64,000 nucleotides of DNA from Lycium barbarum (taxonomy: Eukaryota > Streptophyta > Magnoliopsida > Solanales > Solanaceae). The stretch covers positions 2,518,965 through 2,582,964 of the forward strand of contig NC_083344.1 of assembly GCF_019175385.1 (NCBI RefSeq), in the 5' to 3' direction. Position 1 is the first letter of the stretch, and each line of letters opens with the position of its first letter. This document shows, one piece after another, positions 46,312 to 56,359 of the stretch. Below the pieces are notes generated by a model. It did no database searches. It saw only the letters and a list, made by a program, of their open reading frames with translations, and was not told the DNA's origin. The position numbers and the translations under genes are program-made.

Positions 46312-47201
46312 CTTCAGTGAGTGAGAGAGTATTGCCCTAATTTTGGAACAATTTTGAGGGAGTGTGTACAGAGGGCAAATGAGATAATGACGAAATTAGT
46401 CCCTTATGTTTTACCGTAGGTTCAAAATAATCCCGTGAGTAGGCATCTAACAGTTTCTGTGCTTTGAGTTTGCCAAAATGTAACTCTTTTGGTCTTCCCC
46501 AAATACTGCTGAATCATTTACTTTACATTTGACAGGAACTAAAAGATTAAAAAAAATTAACGGAAACAAACATTTAGAGATACAATTTTTATATATTTTT
46601 TCATTTTTGATTTATTTCTAAAGTTTGATGCGGCTTTTTAAGGTGTAATTTCTGTTTTTTGTGTTACATATTTTAGGATTTGACAGGACTTTAGAAGTGT
46701 ACATCCTTCGCTGCGTGTATTTAACTGTATTTTTGTTGTTGGTAAACAATTTTCTACTACATACGGTGTATTCTTTAATGGATTAGAGTACATTCTCCAT
46801 TTTTTTTAGTGTAAATACGGTGTATTTTGCATTTCTCCAGAAAGTCGACCGGATTTGATTGTATTCTCCATTTTTAAATATGGTGTATTTATACTTTCGG
46901 CAAAGATTTGAACAGATTTGATTGTATTCTTCATTTTTTTAGTGTAAATACAGTATATATTTTTACTCGCTTGTAATTCTGTTTTTCCGAAGGAGAAAAC
47001 TGTGTATCTGAATACATGCGAAAACTAGTAAAACATAATCGTAGTTAATTGACTGTATTTTGAAACTGCGCATTTGAATACACATAAATACACGCGAAAT
47101 AGCTAAAAAATAGCTACGAATTGTAATTAAGAAAAAAGTAGCTATAGTTAATTAGAAGCCCAGAAACTAAACTATTTATGTAAGTTACATGACAGTGATA
47201 T
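46312..47201. other. PPR A upstream region and repeats
   Basis: About 46375-46560 is an inverted relative of the dispersed repeat at 130-255, and 46632-46695 is a direct relative of 1-100. About 46735-46960 contains an old degenerate tandem repeat (GGTGTATT, GATTTGATTGTATTCTYCAT, TAGTGTAAATAC). No other gene. Confidence 0.4.
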
Positions 47202-47471
47202 TTGATGAGGTGGATGTCACATGGCATTTCCACCTCATCACCCCGACTCATTTCTAATAAAAGGCATTGTATCATTACAAATTCATCATCAATTGAATAT
47301 ACTAAAGTTTTCCGATTGAATTCTATCCTTTATCTTCTTCCCTTTTCATCCTCCATAGCTGTCCACTCGAGTTTTCTCCGTAAAACTCCTGTCCAGCTGC
47401 AAAAACCTCAGTATCCTCTGAGAAAGTTCAAAGTTGGCTACGATAGCAGACTAAGGTCTTACTCTAAATAA
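47202..47471 (+). other. Possible 5' exon or gene relic
   Basis: An 89-codon open frame. Its later part (FSSSIAVHSSFLRKTPVQLQ and KPQYPLRKFKVGYDSRLR) looks like a plastid transit peptide: Ser-rich, basic and without acidic residues up to the last few. A GT after CTAAG (47457) could be a donor. No downstream exon is recognised and no family can be named, so it may be a broken gene or chance. Confidence 0.25.
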
Positions 47472-47997
47472 AGTACATATACTGCATAACCAAATGTCTT
47501 TAATCCAATAGGAGCTTATATCATAGAAAATGACGGTCGTAGATGTACTTTCATTTAAAGAGGGTCTCAACAACATAAAGAACCTTTATTTCATGTATCC
47601 CACAAAAGAACCAAATTTCGAAGCTAAGTGGATTAAGATAACATCTCTGAAAAATATTCAACGAAAAGATACAAGATTTTAGATATTGCCTTACAATCCT
47701 TTTTTTTTTTTTTTTTTTTTTAAAAAGAAGCTATTATCATAATGTTGCGATTTTAGAGAAATATTTTTAGTAGAAATGTTCTCCTCCTGAATGCTGTGGT
47801 TAACTCAATAAGGTCCACCATTATCCATATGATTTTAAACTTAACTGCAGCATCCAATTAAAAAAACTAAAAACATTATTGTTCCATCAATTTACTAAAA
47901 CCTTAATCTCTAATACTAACAGATTTAGCGGATTACACTATTTTGACTAGATAATTTGATTGGACATTTTGGCAGGTTGTCAAAAAGAAGTTTTCAC
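47472..47997. other. Intergenic, nothing recognised
   Basis: AT-rich DNA with a poly(T) run at about 47699-47723. No gene supported. Confidence 0.35.
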
Positions 47998-48062
47998 TAG
48001 TTGAAACCATGACCTCCTCATCATACGGTGGCAACATTTCCGTTGTGCCAAGGCTCCCCTTC
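47998..48062 (-). mobile_element. SINE head fragment
   Basis: On the - strand, GGGGAGCCTTGGCACAACGG and GATGAGGAGGTCATGGTTTC are the tRNA-like head of the Solanaceae SINE whose tail is seen at 25777-25893. Box B is mutated. Body and tail are missing. Confidence 0.6.
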
Positions 48063-48660
48063 ATAATGCACAGATATGTTACAAACAAAAAAAAAAAAGT
48101 TATATCTTACAAAACGGGGCAGAGTCACCATTTTGGAAGGTTGTTCTAAATAGATGTTGCAGTATTTAAAAGCCTAGAGAACAAGTATGAACTAGGATTT
48201 TAAATTCTGGCATGACCCAAGTCAGACCTGTCATGCTCAAAAATATGAGTCACAGCTGGCCAGTCACTTTACAGTGTATGAATAGATGACTATTATGTTC
48301 TCCATTGTGCTAACACAGGAAACATCTTGAGCTTAATTGAAAGAATATGTAAATATTAAACAACTGCTAGTCTCTTTTTTTTTTTTTTTTGAAACATGTA
48401 ACATTTATTATATAGATAGTAAGACTATACAAGGACTGTTACAATCATCCATAATTACAGGACTGTAAAGTAACCAACTTACAGCTCCCCTATCATCTAC
48501 AAGGATTCTAAAACATCACAATTTGAATCATGTTGATAAGCATCTAAAACAACTGCAAGTTATAAGCACACTAAACTGCAGACGTAGTGCAGTTGACCCA
48601 AGCATGTCGATATCTACAAGATTAAGGGCATATGATCCATTTATTTCTTGTCATCATCAT

Positions 48661-48777
48661 TTAATGACCTCCTTGTATGTAGGCATTTAAACAGTTCAGC
48701 TCATCCCTACACTCACTTGCAACCACATGAACAACATCTCCAACGGATAACAACAAGAATGTACCTGATGCGGTTAT
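48661..48777 (-). pseudogene. Exon 3 relic of the small three-exon gene, copy 2
   Basis: The acceptor (ACATGCCAG) is intact. The end reads VVASECRDELNCLNAYIQGG and stops with TAA, matching the copy 3 tail, but in the phase supplied by exon 2 the frame ends prematurely (DNRIRYILVVIRW..). A small indel in the first half explains this. Confidence 0.55.
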
Positions 48778-49169
48778 CTGGCATGTGAAACGTCGGTCAG
48801 AAAAATAGAAAGAAAAATTGAACAAAACCTTTAAAGCATGAAAAATCATTGTCCTTAAACAAATAGTGGATGTCTACTATTTAGGAGAATACAAACAAGT
48901 TTACTAGGGACACGACCAATCCAAAGCGCGTGCTGCAAATTGATAGGCCACTTTCAAGGATGGCATAATTTATAGATGTTGAAGGCTATTCAGAAAAGAT
49001 ATCTTATTTAATGAACATGTATGTCAGTTATAATTGAAAACTGAAATTCAAATTTAAGTTTAAATAAAACTAAAACCTCAGATAGGGTTCCTCTATAAAC
49101 TTTTGGAATGACAATTGGATCCAACACCTAGGATCACCAAGAAATGGAATCCATGGTCATTAAACAAGG

Positions 49170-49462
49170 CTGAAACTACCCTCAGGGTCAGTGACGTTTT
49201 AATTAATGGAGTTTGGAATCTCAATAGGCTATCATTCACACTAGACCTGAACACTACATTAGCAATCACGGGGGGCTATGTATCATAGCAACAAGCAGTC
49301 AAAGATAGAATTGCCTGGGGTCTGACTCCCTCAGGAAACTTTGCCGCGAATTCTGCTTATAGGCTAGTTAAACGAAAGAAATCCAGCAATAATAACACAG
49401 GAAAGAGCTGCTTTTCTTTCGAATTGATATGGAAACTAAAATGCCCAAACAAAATAAGAAAT
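49170..49462 (+). pseudogene. LINE remnant in copy 2 (linker before zf-RVT)
   Basis: VSDVLINGVWNLNRLSFTLD, then after one stop VKDRIAWGLTPSGNFAANSA and LIWKLKCPNKIR. The W.L/P-SG-F-..SAY..L and IWKLKCPNKIR signatures are those of the segment just before and at the start of zf-RVT in plant LINEs. Confidence 0.65.
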
Positions 49463-49720
49463 AGCAGTAAGAACGAAAATGTACAGGAAGCAGAAAGGAT
49501 GATAAGTTCCCTCAGTTCATTTCAACAGAATGTATTTTTATTTTTTGTAACTGCACATCCTAGAACCCCTTAGGTGCTACAAATGATAAAAGTATCTATT
49601 ACTTATCGAAAAATATGTCAATTGCTCATATAAGGAAACCTAGTCACTTCCACATTTAAATTACTCTTAACATCTTGAGTTTGAAGAAAACACACTAAAA
49701 AGGCACTAAAAAAGTAGTAC

Positions 49721-49781
49721 CTGTCAGCAGTTGGGTCGCTTTCAGAACTTTAGTTTCTGGTGTGACATTGATGAGCCTATT
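49721..49781 (-). pseudogene. Exon 2 of the small three-exon gene, copy 2
   Basis: 61 nt with acceptor GGTTTGCAG and donor GTACTA. Reads NRLINVTPETKVLKATQLLT plus one base; phase-compatible with exon 1 at 50772-50852. Confidence 0.55.
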
Positions 49782-50771
49782 CTGCAAACCCACACATAAA
49801 TAAAGTTAAAATCGTGTAATAAAACGCATCGCAATTTCTAGAGACGAGGTTAATTTTGTGACAAAATATGATCACACTGAAAAACAAAAACATAGATGAA
49901 ATTAGATATATGCTACTCCTATCTACTTGATCCATAGGATTCAATATCCGATAGACAACTAATATCCTTAACAAAAACTATGACGAGGCTACAAATGATC
50001 ATGGAAAGCTCAACTGTGTCCATCTCACTAACTAACGTTACCAACATTATAACACAGCGCTGAAACATAAGATAAGACATGGGTCTCTTTTCCCCCAAAT
50101 TCTTAAATAACAAGCAGAGTTTACACTTAAAATCCGTATTCTAAAATAAAGAAACAAACAATTATAGAGAATTTCAAACAGAGCTACGTCTTCAAAGAAA
50201 ATCCTCGCCTCCATGCTGTGAGTTAGTTGACAATAATTATATGGAATACGACCCTTTTCGAACAGGAATGATAATTTGTATACCCTATCAATTTCGAACA
50301 AGTTCTATTTCAAAAGCATCTAGTACTTTTGGATCATACATAAACCTCAAAAAGTACATTCTTAAATATTCTAACTATGGTGTTGATGTTTATCTATATT
50401 ATACCATATCAATCTTGAACAAGTTCTATTTCAACTTCAGGAAAATTACAATATTCATACTATATGTTTCAGGGATAGAAGGATGTGATTGAACTTATTC
50501 GATCTAGTGTTCCAATTATGGTTGATGTTACAAAGACTTTAGAAACTATCAAAGAAGATTGTTTCCGCAGCAATTTCTAAGTTGCAGGAAGTTGTTATTT
50601 ACTCTCACATATATACAAAATGATAATACATGAAAGACAACTAAACAGCAGTGAAAATGATATTCCTAGATTTAAAATGTTTATGCATAAGGAATATCAA
50701 CAGAGCAGTAATATCTAATTTCCAAGATAAAAAAGAGTGGAAAAAGAACAAGAACATCAGAAGTGGTGTAC

Positions 50772-50852
50772 CTCCTCAATAAGCCTGCTACAAAGCCCAA
50801 GCAGCGTTTTAATTGCCATTTTTTCTGCTTCCATGATTGCATTGGATGCCAT
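50772..50852 (-). pseudogene. Candidate exon 1 of the small three-exon gene, copy 2
   Basis: An ATG in AAGAAATGG context opens 27 codons (MASNAIMEAEKMAIKTLLGL, CSRLIEE) ending at a donor GTACAC in phase 0. Exon 2 (49721-49781) begins in phase 0 and ends with one extra base; exon 3 then supplies GAT. It sits 74 bp downstream of the PPR B stop, exactly where copy 1 carries the PDI exon instead. I do not recognise the protein. Confidence 0.45.
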
Positions 50853-50925
50853 TTCTTTTGGAGGGATAAAAAGGAAAATGTGTCACAGCCATAACGTAGC
50901 CGAATAGACCAAGCGAAAGAAATAT

Positions 50926-52713
50926 TCACTTCTTATTTTTCAAGTGAAGCTCTGGTATCATGTCAAGGACGGAAGGGTTCTCCCTTATAACGTTTACCAA
51001 AAACCCAGCTGTAGTTGCATCAAATGAGAAGCCCCGTCCAGCCATTTCCTTCATGAAAGATATCATTTCACTAATTTTGTTGCACCTAAGAAATCCTTGC
51101 ACAATAACATCGTAAGTGACATTGTTTGGAAAACAACCATTGTCTTCCATTTTTCTTAGAATATCTTTAGCTTCATCTAACAACCCTTGAAGACAAAATC
51201 CATTTATCATTGTATTGTACGTTCTAGCATTCGGAAGCAATCCAATTGAAGAAAGCTTCTCAAAAATAGCATGAGCTTTGTCGAGTTGACCATTTTTGCA
51301 CAACCCGTTAATGACAACATTATAAAATTCAATATTAGCATTTTCTCCCTTTCTTTCCAACTTATTAAAGAGTGATACAGCTTCTTCAATAAGTCCATAC
51401 TTGAAATAACCATTGAGCAAAGTGCCATAACTGTATAAATCAGGTGTGGGCCCTGTAGATAGCATCTCATCAAAGAACTTTTTTGCATCGCCTATTCTTC
51501 CAATATCAAACAGACCTTGCAAGATAGTGTTGTAGGTAATAATATCAGGCTTTGATCCCCTTTGAGAAATTTCACCAAACAATTGCACGGCCTCATCCAC
51601 TTTCTTTTCCTTACAGTATCCATTCATTAGTATGCTATAGCTAATAATGTCAGGTTCAATGTTTTTGTCTATCATGGAATTAAAAACTCTCCTCGCTCTA
51701 TTCATTTGACCACACAAACAATGTCCATCCATTATCGCATTGTAGGTGATTATATCAGGCTCTATACCTTTTTCAATCATGTGTCTCATTATTTCCTCGG
51801 CATCCTCAACTTTTCCTTCTTTACATAATCCATCTATCACTATGTTGAAGGTGCGCACATTTGGATAAATATTATGATTTACCATCTCAGAAAACAAAGT
51901 CGTTACTTTTTCCCACTGACCGAACTTACATAAACCATCAATTACTGAATTATATGTGACTACGTTAGGAGGAATGCCCTTCTGTTTCATCTCATTCAAA
52001 AGGTTGATTGCAGCATTTAAGTTTCTATCTTTGCAAAGTGCATCTATAACAATGCTATAGATATATATGTTAGGCTTAGCATTCCCCTGTTCAATTAACC
52101 GGAGCAAACTCAAAGTCTTCTCAGTATGACCCCTTTTGCTTAGCCCATTCATGACAGTTGCATACATGAATTCATTAGGCTCACAAATCTTCTCTTTGAC
52201 CAACTTTTTGAACAATTCAACCGCATCTTTAACCTTATTTTCAGCAAATAATCCCCTTATTAGGGTGGTAAAGGTGACATTATCAAATGGAATGCCATTC
52301 TTCAAGTAAATGGGTAACACCGAAAACGCACAATCAGCACGATGCATCAGGCAATAACTGTTAATCACGCTACTCAAGATGAATACATCAAATGGGATAC
52401 CCAATATCTGCATTTCTCGAAAAAGAGAAACCACAGCAGAATAATGCTTCATAGTTAGTATAGTCTTAAATAATTTAGAGAAACTGAAAACAGAAGGAAG
52501 AGGCTTCATTCTAACCAATTGATGGAAGAGAGTAACAGCATCATCTAAACACTTAACATTCTCAATCTTGCTATTTAACCCAAGTTTACCCTTTGCAGAA
52601 ACAGATGTATTACTATGACTTGAAGAATATGCTCTGATTGTAAATGTCCAAAAACAAGAATGGGAAATAACTCTCAATGGAGGGCAAAACAGAGAAATTC
52701 TCTTCATCTTCAA
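50926..52713 (-). CDS. PPR protein B, P-class, Rf-like, mitochondrial (predicted)
   Basis: Intronless, 595 aa, paralog of PPR A: long stretches are identical and the motif register is the same. The presequence (MKMKRISLFCPPLRVISHSC...FTIRAYSSSHSN) is Arg/Ser-rich with a likely cleavage area near RAYSSS. Fourteen PPR motifs run from about residue 76 to 565, followed by the same short C-terminus (PSVLDMIPELHLKNKK). Residues 5/35 differ from PPR A in motifs 2, 3, 5, 8, 10, 11 and 14, so the predicted RNA target differs. No E/DYW domain. From the family, an organelle RNA-binding protein, possibly a restorer relative; no evidence that it restores fertility. The downstream flank matches that of PPR A only up to about 17 bp past the stop (GCGAAAGAAATATTCACTTC). 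Confidence 0.92.
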   Translation of the reverse strand: MKMKRISLFCPPLRVISHSCFWTFTIRAYSSSHSNTSVSAKGKLGLNSKIENVKCLDDAVTLFHQLVRMKPLPSVFSFSKLFKTILTMKHYSAVVSLFREMQILGIPFDVFILSSVINSYCLMHRADCAFSVLPIYLKNGIPFDNVTFTTLIRGLFAENKVKDAVELFKKLVKEKICEPNEFMYATVMNGLSKRGHTEKTLSLLRLIEQGNAKPNIYIYSIVIDALCKDRNLNAAINLLNEMKQKGIPPNVVTYNSVIDGLCKFGQWEKVTTLFSEMVNHNIYPNVRTFNIVIDGLCKEGKVEDAEEIMRHMIEKGIEPDIITYNAIMDGHCLCGQMNRARRVFNSMIDKNIEPDIISYSILMNGYCKEKKVDEAVQLFGEISQRGSKPDIITYNTILQGLFDIGRIGDAKKFFDEMLSTGPTPDLYSYGTLLNGYFKYGLIEEAVSLFNKLERKGENANIEFYNVVINGLCKNGQLDKAHAIFEKLSSIGLLPNARTYNTMINGFCLQGLLDEAKDILRKMEDNGCFPNNVTYDVIVQGFLRCNKISEMISFMKEMAGRGFSFDATTAGFLVNVIRENPSVLDMIPELHLKNKK

Positions 52714-52859
52714 TGGAGGAATAACTCTCCACAGTAAAGTTAGCCTTCTTTACTGAATTGCTGGAATATTAGCAGTGTATGTGAAAGTGATGTTATGATT
52801 CGGTGTGCCCTAATTTTGCCCAGTGATCTTTTTTTGTGACAAGTCCGACGTGTGGTATT
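52714..52859. promoter_or_regulatory. PPR B upstream region
   Basis: Presumed 5' UTR and promoter. No TATA box that I would trust. Confidence 0.25.
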
Positions 52860-54775
52860 AATAAGGGCAAAAGGGTCAAGTTTGAGCTATTTTTGTCCCG
52901 GTTGTTACTAAAATTATCAAAAATATCCATCATTTGACGGAAACCACAAAATCCATCTAAATAACCTGATTTAAATTGAAATTACCCGTTCTACTCTTTT
53001 TAACCTGACCCGCAACCCGCAAAACTACACCAAACTAAACCGGGCAATTCGCACGAATGCCCCTATCTTGGGATGGTCTTTAATATGCGCCCTTCAAATC
53101 ACACTTCTTTAATTTTTTCCCTTCGGCATTTTAAGTAATTAAAATGTGATCGAAAATATTCTTGACATTGGAAAAAAAAAATCGAATCTATGACCTAATT
53201 TCACAAGGCAAGGTTTTATAGAAATTATGCTTATATGGGCAAAGTTACGTAGAACTTATGTCAGACAAGGCAAAGTTTGTAGGAGTATAAACTTATGTCG
53301 AGCAAATTAATTATTGTACAAATTATGTCGGACAAGGCATAGTTTCATAGAAACCTTGTTATGTAAAATTGTTTTTTATTTTTACTCTGCCGGGAATCGA
53401 ACCTATAAGGGCAATTTGCACAATTCCCTTCATACGTACTGGTCTTTAATTTTTGTCCCTCAATTCGCTTAAAAAGATGGCCGAAAATTCTCCAAGGTTC
53501 TGGGTTTCAAAACCCAGCAGAGTCGAAAATAAATTAAAAAAATTCGCAAGTGACATAGAATCTATGCTTATTCGGGCGAAATTACATAAAACCTATGCCG
53601 GATACGGCAGACTTTGCCTTGTTAGACAAACTTTTAGTTATGCCTTAAGGCAAATTCTCCCGCATAAGGCAGACTTTTTGCAAAAATCTTGCCTTGCGAT
53701 TTTTTTTTTGACTAAGTGGGAGTTCGAATTCAGAATCTCGGGATATTTTTGGCCACCTTTTTAAGCGAAGACCAGAAATTTGAGGGCCAAAAATTAAAGA
53801 CCACCCCAAAAAAGAGGCACTCTGAGCAAAAAAAAAAAATGAACCTAGAATCTCTAATTTTGTACACCAGGGTACTTTGGCTCACAAATTTTCATTAAAT
53901 TTAAGCAAGGACGAAAATAAATAAATAAAAAAAAAAACTAGCGATTTTAGGGACAAAAATTAAAGATCAGTTCATCTGAAGAGCATATAACAATCCGCGC
54001 AAAAAATTGAATTAAACCTCAACCCGTTTTCTAAAAACCATTCTAACCCCATTTTACACCTCCGCAACACCTTCTCTTCCACATTTTCCCTATAAACACC
54101 AACTTTTTCGTCTCTTCCCACATAAAGCTAAAAAATTTGTGGGTGCTGTTGGAGTGCAAATCTTATTACTAGTTTAGCTTTACTTTCATAATACTGTTCA
54201 GAAGAAGTTAATAAACATATAATAGAGCTGATGATTTTTTTTTTTTTTGGGGACAGGAGAAATGGGAGAGGTGATTATAAGGTAGGGAATCTGACCCTCA
54301 CCAACAATGTAAAAATTCAGATAGCCAACCAACTGAACTCCCGAAGATTCCCCAAGCTATTTGAATTTAACATAGCCAATTAGTAAACCAAAGAAGCCAA
54401 TTAACCATTCTAAGTTACCAACAAGTTTATAGAAAGGCAGACTAACTGATTCCCTGCATAACAGAAACAAATTTCCTAAAGCAGACTGAAATTAGATAAA
54501 CTTGCAAGAACCTGATCTCAACCATCTTTATGTTTCAATTTACAATGTTCAGCAAAGCCATTATTAACCCCTCCAGATAAATGTTACTCTCAAATGAATC
54601 AGAAACAAAGTTACTAGAGGCCGTTTTTAGAAAATGGGTTGGGGTTTAATTTGGTTTAGTAGAGTAGGTCGCGAGTGATTTTTTGGTGGATTTGGGGTTC
54701 CCATCAAATGAGAGATACTTTTGATCCCAAGATGTAACGAGGGATAAAACTAACCAAAAAAAAAAGTAGAAGGGT
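52860..54775. mobile_element. Nested foldback elements
   Basis: Outer arms: about 52860-53040 plus 54008-54060 is inverted at about 54600-54770 (TTGACGGAAACC / GGTTCCCATCAAATG, AAACCTCAACCCGTTTTCTA / TAGAAAATGGGTTGGGGTTT). The left arm is split by a hairpin element (53040-54007, ends CGGGCAATTCGCACGAATGC and GCATATAACAATCCGCGC). That element in turn holds a further copy (about 53409-53835, GGGCAATTTGCACAATTCCC to GAGGCACTCTGAGC). This is the family seen at 3272-3636. Open frames inside are fortuitous. Confidence 0.5.
54235..54345 (-). mobile_element. tRNA-derived SINE fragment
   Basis: Relative of the SINE at 4520-4651. Read on + it has GGGAGAGGTGATTATAAGGT, GGAATCTGACCCTCACCAAC and CCAACCAACTGAACTCC, the complement of box B and box A regions, after a T15 run. 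Located between the arms of the outer foldback element. Target duplication not visible. Confidence 0.6.
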
Positions 54776-55289
54776 ATTAATTTTGCAAATTTAATTGAGA
54801 TAGAAATAATTCTTTTCATGTATATGCACAAAAAAAATTATTTCGTAGACAAATTAACCACAATTTTAAGTAGAATTACAATTTAGAAATATGAGTTCAC
54901 AAGAATAATTGATTCTCGTGGGTAATTGTTCTAATCACGTAACAATTACCCAATTAACTTCGAGAAGCATTTACACTACGTATCATGTCAATTAAAAAAT
55001 AACTATAGGTGACCTGATAGTGAAAAAATAATAAATGGTACTGTATAAGTTAGTGAGCTTCATTACACTCCTGAAGGATGTCTGCCTAAGGTCGGCCTAA
55101 GTGATCGAGCTATGTCATAACTTGTGACAGCGAGACACGCTAGTAATGGGAAAAAAAACACAACATTTGCAGGGGGTTTGTGATTTAACATTTGCTCCAT
55201 ATCTGGTTATCACCTCTGATATTAATGTAACATTTTACACAACATAATAAGAGTAAGACTTTAGGATGACCAAGGTTAAAATCGCTATT
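54776..55289. other. Intergenic, nothing recognised
   Basis: AT-rich DNA before copy 3 of the triplicated segment; no gene supported. Confidence 0.35.
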
Positions 55290-55332
55290 TAAAATGAAAA
55301 AGGCAACTAGCCTCCATGCTTGTCATCATCAT

Positions 55333-55451
55333 CTAGTAAGCTCCTTTTATGTAAGCATTTCGACGGTTCAGCTTATCCCTACGCTCACTTGCAACAACAC
55401 GGACCATTCTCCGTTGGACACCATTCGTGTCATACCAGTGAATGCGGTTAT
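55333..55451 (-). pseudogene. Exon 3 of the small three-exon gene, copy 3 (best preserved)
   Basis: 119 nt with acceptor ACTTGCCAG. In the phase demanded by exon 2 it reads DNRIHWYDTNGVQRRMVRVV then ASERRDKLNRRNAYIKGAY and TAG, with no interruption. Basic, helix-prone tail. The open reading in the expected phase supports a formerly coding exon. Family unknown. Confidence 0.5.
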
Positions 55452-56179
55452 CTGGCAAGTGATAGGTTCTGTTAGGAAAAATTGAAAGAGAACTTTGAGG
55501 CGTGAAAAATCATTGCTAATAAAGAAGTATTCCATGTATATTGTTTAGGGGAATAAAAACAAGTCGATTCCAGAGACAGCAAAGCCGAAACATATACTAC
55601 AAATCACTATTTAGAAAGGTAACACGTAGTTCATCAGAATTCAAAACATAAAACTTAAATTACGTTTTAAATAGAACTAAAACTCTCTTAGAAATATATA
55701 TAAGTAAAAATAGCCTTTTAGGTCAGGACCGGCAGGCAACCAAGCCGGAAGTCCAAGTTATTTAATATATATATATATACATATTACATATATTAAAGGT
55801 TCTTCTTGTCCCCAAGCCATCAATTAACTTTGCAAGAAGAGGAATCTTCTATGCAAGAATGCAATAAAGCTTCAAAAGAAAAGATGGCTACGCTCTGAGT
55901 AAGAAGAACCTTGACAAGGGGAGGGAAAATGCGATATTGGGACTCTGAGAGATTTTTCATCTCCTAATAAAATGGAAAGGGATATGACCGCAAAACTAGA
56001 GAAGCATGATCTTTATCTAATAAGCTAAAAATGAAACTCAAGTTCGTTTAGTTCCTTCCTTTTTTTTTCCCTTCTCAAAAAAAAAAAAAAAAAAAAAGGA
56101 ACTAAACAAACTTGACATCATGTAAATTATGCAGGTAGTACAAGCAACAATAAAGGGAGGGAACAGATATGCAAGAATT

Positions 56180-56259
56180 TTTCAACAACATACCCAGTGA
56201 AATCTCACAAAGTGGGGTCTAGGCAGGGTAGAGTGTAGGAAGACGTTACCCTACCTTGG
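56180..56259 (-). mobile_element. 5'-truncated TS-type SINE with perfect target duplication
   Basis: On the - strand: AAGGTAGGGTAACGTCTTCC, ACTCTACCCTGCCTAGACCC, then CACTGGGTATGTTGTTG and A's, the 3' half of the tobacco TS-type SINE with its TTG tail. GATATGCAAGAATT flanks it perfectly (56166-56179 and 56260-56273). The matching position in copy 1 (about 39890-39915) lacks it. Confidence 0.85.
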
Positions 56260-56359
56260 GATATGCAAGAATTCTTCATGAAGTGAAAAATATTAAGCTG
56301 GAACCTAAGGGGCTTAAATGATAAGAATTATGGAACTTCTACAAAGATGCCGATGTCAA

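Larger units (their letters stand above)
48540..50925. repeat. Triplicated segment, copy 2
   Basis: Shares with copies 1 and 3 the ordered blocks described for copy 1: exon 3 relic, LINE remnant, CTGCACATCC phrase, exon 2, TTCAATATCC and GATCATGGAAAGC blocks. It adjoins PPR B in the way that copy 1 adjoins PPR A. Upstream, 48370-48540 starts with a T17 run and is unrecognised. Confidence 0.75.

Noticed and set aside
44533..52713. Calling the PPR genes fertility restorers
   Set aside because: Clade resemblance is good, but restoration needs a matching CMS gene and genetic evidence, neither of which can be seen here.
53453..53898. 103-aa and 60-aa open frames
   Set aside because: They lie wholly within the arms of the inner foldback element and have no family signature.
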